Shown: positions 63,210-64,000 of the stretch, piece by piece
Layout of the letters: each line of letters begins with the position of its first letter
Position numbering within the stretch: position 1 is the stretch's first letter
DNA from: UBA7957 sp965224675
GTDB lineage: Bacteria > Pseudomonadota > Gammaproteobacteria > Granulosicoccales > Granulosicoccaceae
Direction of reading: 5' to 3'
Assembly: GCA_965224675.1 (NCBI GenBank)
Contig: CBDDAA010000004.1
Coordinates: 1,302,001 to 1,366,000 of the forward strand
DNA: 64,000 nucleotides
Notes under the pieces: generated by a model
What the model saw: the letters and a program-made list of their open reading frames with translations, nothing else
The model's database searches: none
What the model was told of the DNA's origin: nothing
Translations under genes and position numbers: made by a program

Positions 63210-63542
63210 TCACATTGTTGATTCAACTGGAAAATTAGCTTCAAGCCAGTGTTGCTTGCCTTCCACGTACTCAAAGGCATTAGTATATCCCATTTGCTGA
63301 AGTGTATCCGTTGCAATTTTCGAGTTTTGGCAATCTGTGCTAGCGCAGTACACAATGATCAAAGCATTTTTATCTGGCAGCACATCTTGGGCGCGTGCTT
63401 GTATTTCATCGTGTGGAATATTCAGCGCGTTTGGTAAATGTTCAGCATCAAAATACTTCTGGGGGAGCGCTTCGATAATCGTCATGGACTCACTGGTATC
63501 AAGGTTTTCTTTAATCTGTTCGCGGGTAATAGTCTTAGTCAT
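63210..63542 (-). CDS. Single-domain rhodanese-like sulfurtransferase
   Basis: 110 residues. ALPQKYFDAEHLPNALNIPH is the rhodanese substrate loop with D replaced by A-L-P-Q, and VYCASTDCQNS holds the active-site Cys66 with a second cysteine five residues on. GYTNAFEYVEGKQHWLEANF ends the fold. Such proteins move sulfane sulfur or act in redox sensing. It is divergent from a MarR regulator over 97 bases that contain two identical palindromes, so it is probably repressed by that regulator. Confidence 0.9.
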   Translation of the reverse strand: MTKTITREQIKENLDTSESMTIIEALPQKYFDAEHLPNALNIPHDEIQARAQDVLPDKNALIIVYCASTDCQNSKIATDTLQQMGYTNAFEYVEGKQHWLEANFPVESTM

Positions 63543-63566
63543 TATAAATCTCCTATTTAGTTAGTG

Positions 63567-63580
63567 GTTGCAAATGCAAC
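63567..63580. promoter_or_regulatory. Palindromic operator candidate 1
   Basis: GTTGCAAATGCAAC: 6-base arms GTTGCA and TGCAAC with a 2-base centre. It lies 24 bases upstream of the rhodanese start and is identical to the second copy 37 bases away. The symmetry and position fit a dimeric MarR binding site controlling both divergent genes. Confidence 0.7.
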
Positions 63581-63603
63581 TACATAGAGCATAAGTCTTT
63601 CTG

Positions 63604-63617
63604 GTTGCAAATGCAAC
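63604..63617. promoter_or_regulatory. Palindromic operator candidate 2
   Basis: A second perfect copy of GTTGCAAATGCAAC, ending 22 bases before the MarR start codon. The centres of the two copies are 37 bases apart, about three and a half helical turns. This copy is well placed for autorepression of the regulator gene. Confidence 0.7.
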
Positions 63618-63639
63618 TATTCTGAGCTAATGTTAAAAC

Positions 63640-64000
63640 ATGAGCAAAGAACTAACAAAAGAAACGATACAAGCTTGGATACAACTGCATCGGACACATC
63701 GGCTACTATTGGAAAGAGTGGAAAATTCACTTAAAAGTAAAGGGTTACCACCGTTGGACTGGTATGATGTTCTGCTCGAACTGGATCGAGAGAAAAGTGA
63801 GGGATTACGTCAGTATGAAATTGGAAATAAAATTTTGCTAAATAAACATAACCTTTCTCGCTTGATTGATCGGCTGGAGAAAAATAAACTGGTTGGTCGT
63901 TATGCCTGTGTAGAAGATGGGAGAGGCAATCTAATTAAAATCACTGACGAAGGTAAAAAAATGCTAAAACAAATTTGGCTTGTATACAGGGAATCAATAC
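63640..64000 (+). CDS. MarR-family transcriptional regulator (3' end cut by the window edge)
   Basis: 120 codons are visible from the ATG at 63640, and the frame is open at the edge. The winged helix-turn-helix is clear: LRQYEIGNKILLNKHNLSRL, then IDRLEKNKLVGRYAC, then the wing with DGRGNLIKITDEGKKML. MarR proteins are dimeric repressors released by small ligands or oxidants. Because the divergent neighbour is a rhodanese, a sulfur or redox signal is a reasonable guess, not shown by the sequence. The dimerisation end of the protein lies outside the window. Confidence 0.92.
   Translation, partial: MSKELTKETIQAWIQLHRTHRLLLERVENSLKSKGLPPLDWYDVLLELDREKSEGLRQYEIGNKILLNKHNLSRLIDRLEKNKLVGRYACVEDGRGNLIKITDEGKKMLKQIWLVYRESI

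Overview
The window is a piece of a moderate-GC bacterial chromosome, most likely from a gammaproteobacterium. The housekeeping genes point that way: ilvD, truD next to a TerB/J-domain djlA, a GlpE-type rhodanese, an RsuA/RluB-type pseudouridine synthase, moaB, a DUF1820 gene, YdcH and DUF1127 small proteins, and a GlyGly-CTERM protease. I cannot name a genus from sequence alone. All product names rest on motif reading and family knowledge; no database search was run.

Layout. 1-6.7 kb: the 5' part of an Lhr-type helicase gene, ilvD, a secreted lipoprotein with two DUF1554 domains, and a MOSC protein. 6.9-17.8 kb: a three-gene unit for the cell surface: a 2631-residue Ig/cadherin/PKD-repeat lipoprotein, a small lipoprotein that repeats its C-terminal module, and a secreted protein with a lipase-like T-H-S-Q-G motif. 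17.8-21.3 kb: PhzF-like isomerase, DUF1127 protein, GcvA-type LysR regulator and a PEP mutase/ICL-family enzyme.

21.4-36.5 kb is the highlight: an eight-gene nonribosomal peptide operon on the minus strand. An acyl-CoA-dehydrogenase-like oxidase, a stand-alone adenylation enzyme and a free carrier protein form the kind of trio that makes pyrrole-2-carboxyl (or dehydroprolyl) starters from proline. Module 1 (C-A-T) has a complete WbpG-like PP-loop ATPase/amidotransferase domain inserted in its A domain between core motifs a8 and a9; its specificity residues read as asparagine. Module 2 is cut at the same place, but into three separately translated proteins: C-A(a1-a8), a guanidinoacetate-methyltransferase-like enzyme, and A(a9-a10)-T. 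Module 3 is C-A-T-TE, with cysteine replacing the thioesterase serine. The inferred product is a short pyrrolyl (or prolyl)-Asn*-X-Y peptide with an amide-derived modification and a methyl group.

36.7-44.5 kb returns to housekeeping: YdcH, glpE, truD, djlA, a subtilisin with a GlyGly-CTERM, moaB, an rluB-like gene, a tandem-thioredoxin protein and DUF1820. A tRNA-Ser(GGA) gene at 44.86 kb is followed by a P4-type integrase and about 16.7 kb of accessory DNA: toxin-antitoxin genes, a DUF3987 gene broken by an in-frame TGA, zinc-ribbon hypotheticals, a trypsin-like secreted protease, a broken second integrase, a GNAT enzyme and a 1239-residue SIR2-domain protein of the defence-associated sirtuin type. 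Many genes here are decayed by single frameshifts or nonsense codons, and a 141-bp MITE-like element with a 6-bp target duplication lies inside. Short tRNA-tail-like sequences near 61.6-61.8 kb are candidate right-end attachment remnants. The last 2 kb hold a VapBC pair, a structured gene-free stretch, and a rhodanese and a MarR regulator transcribed divergently across two identical palindromic operator candidates.
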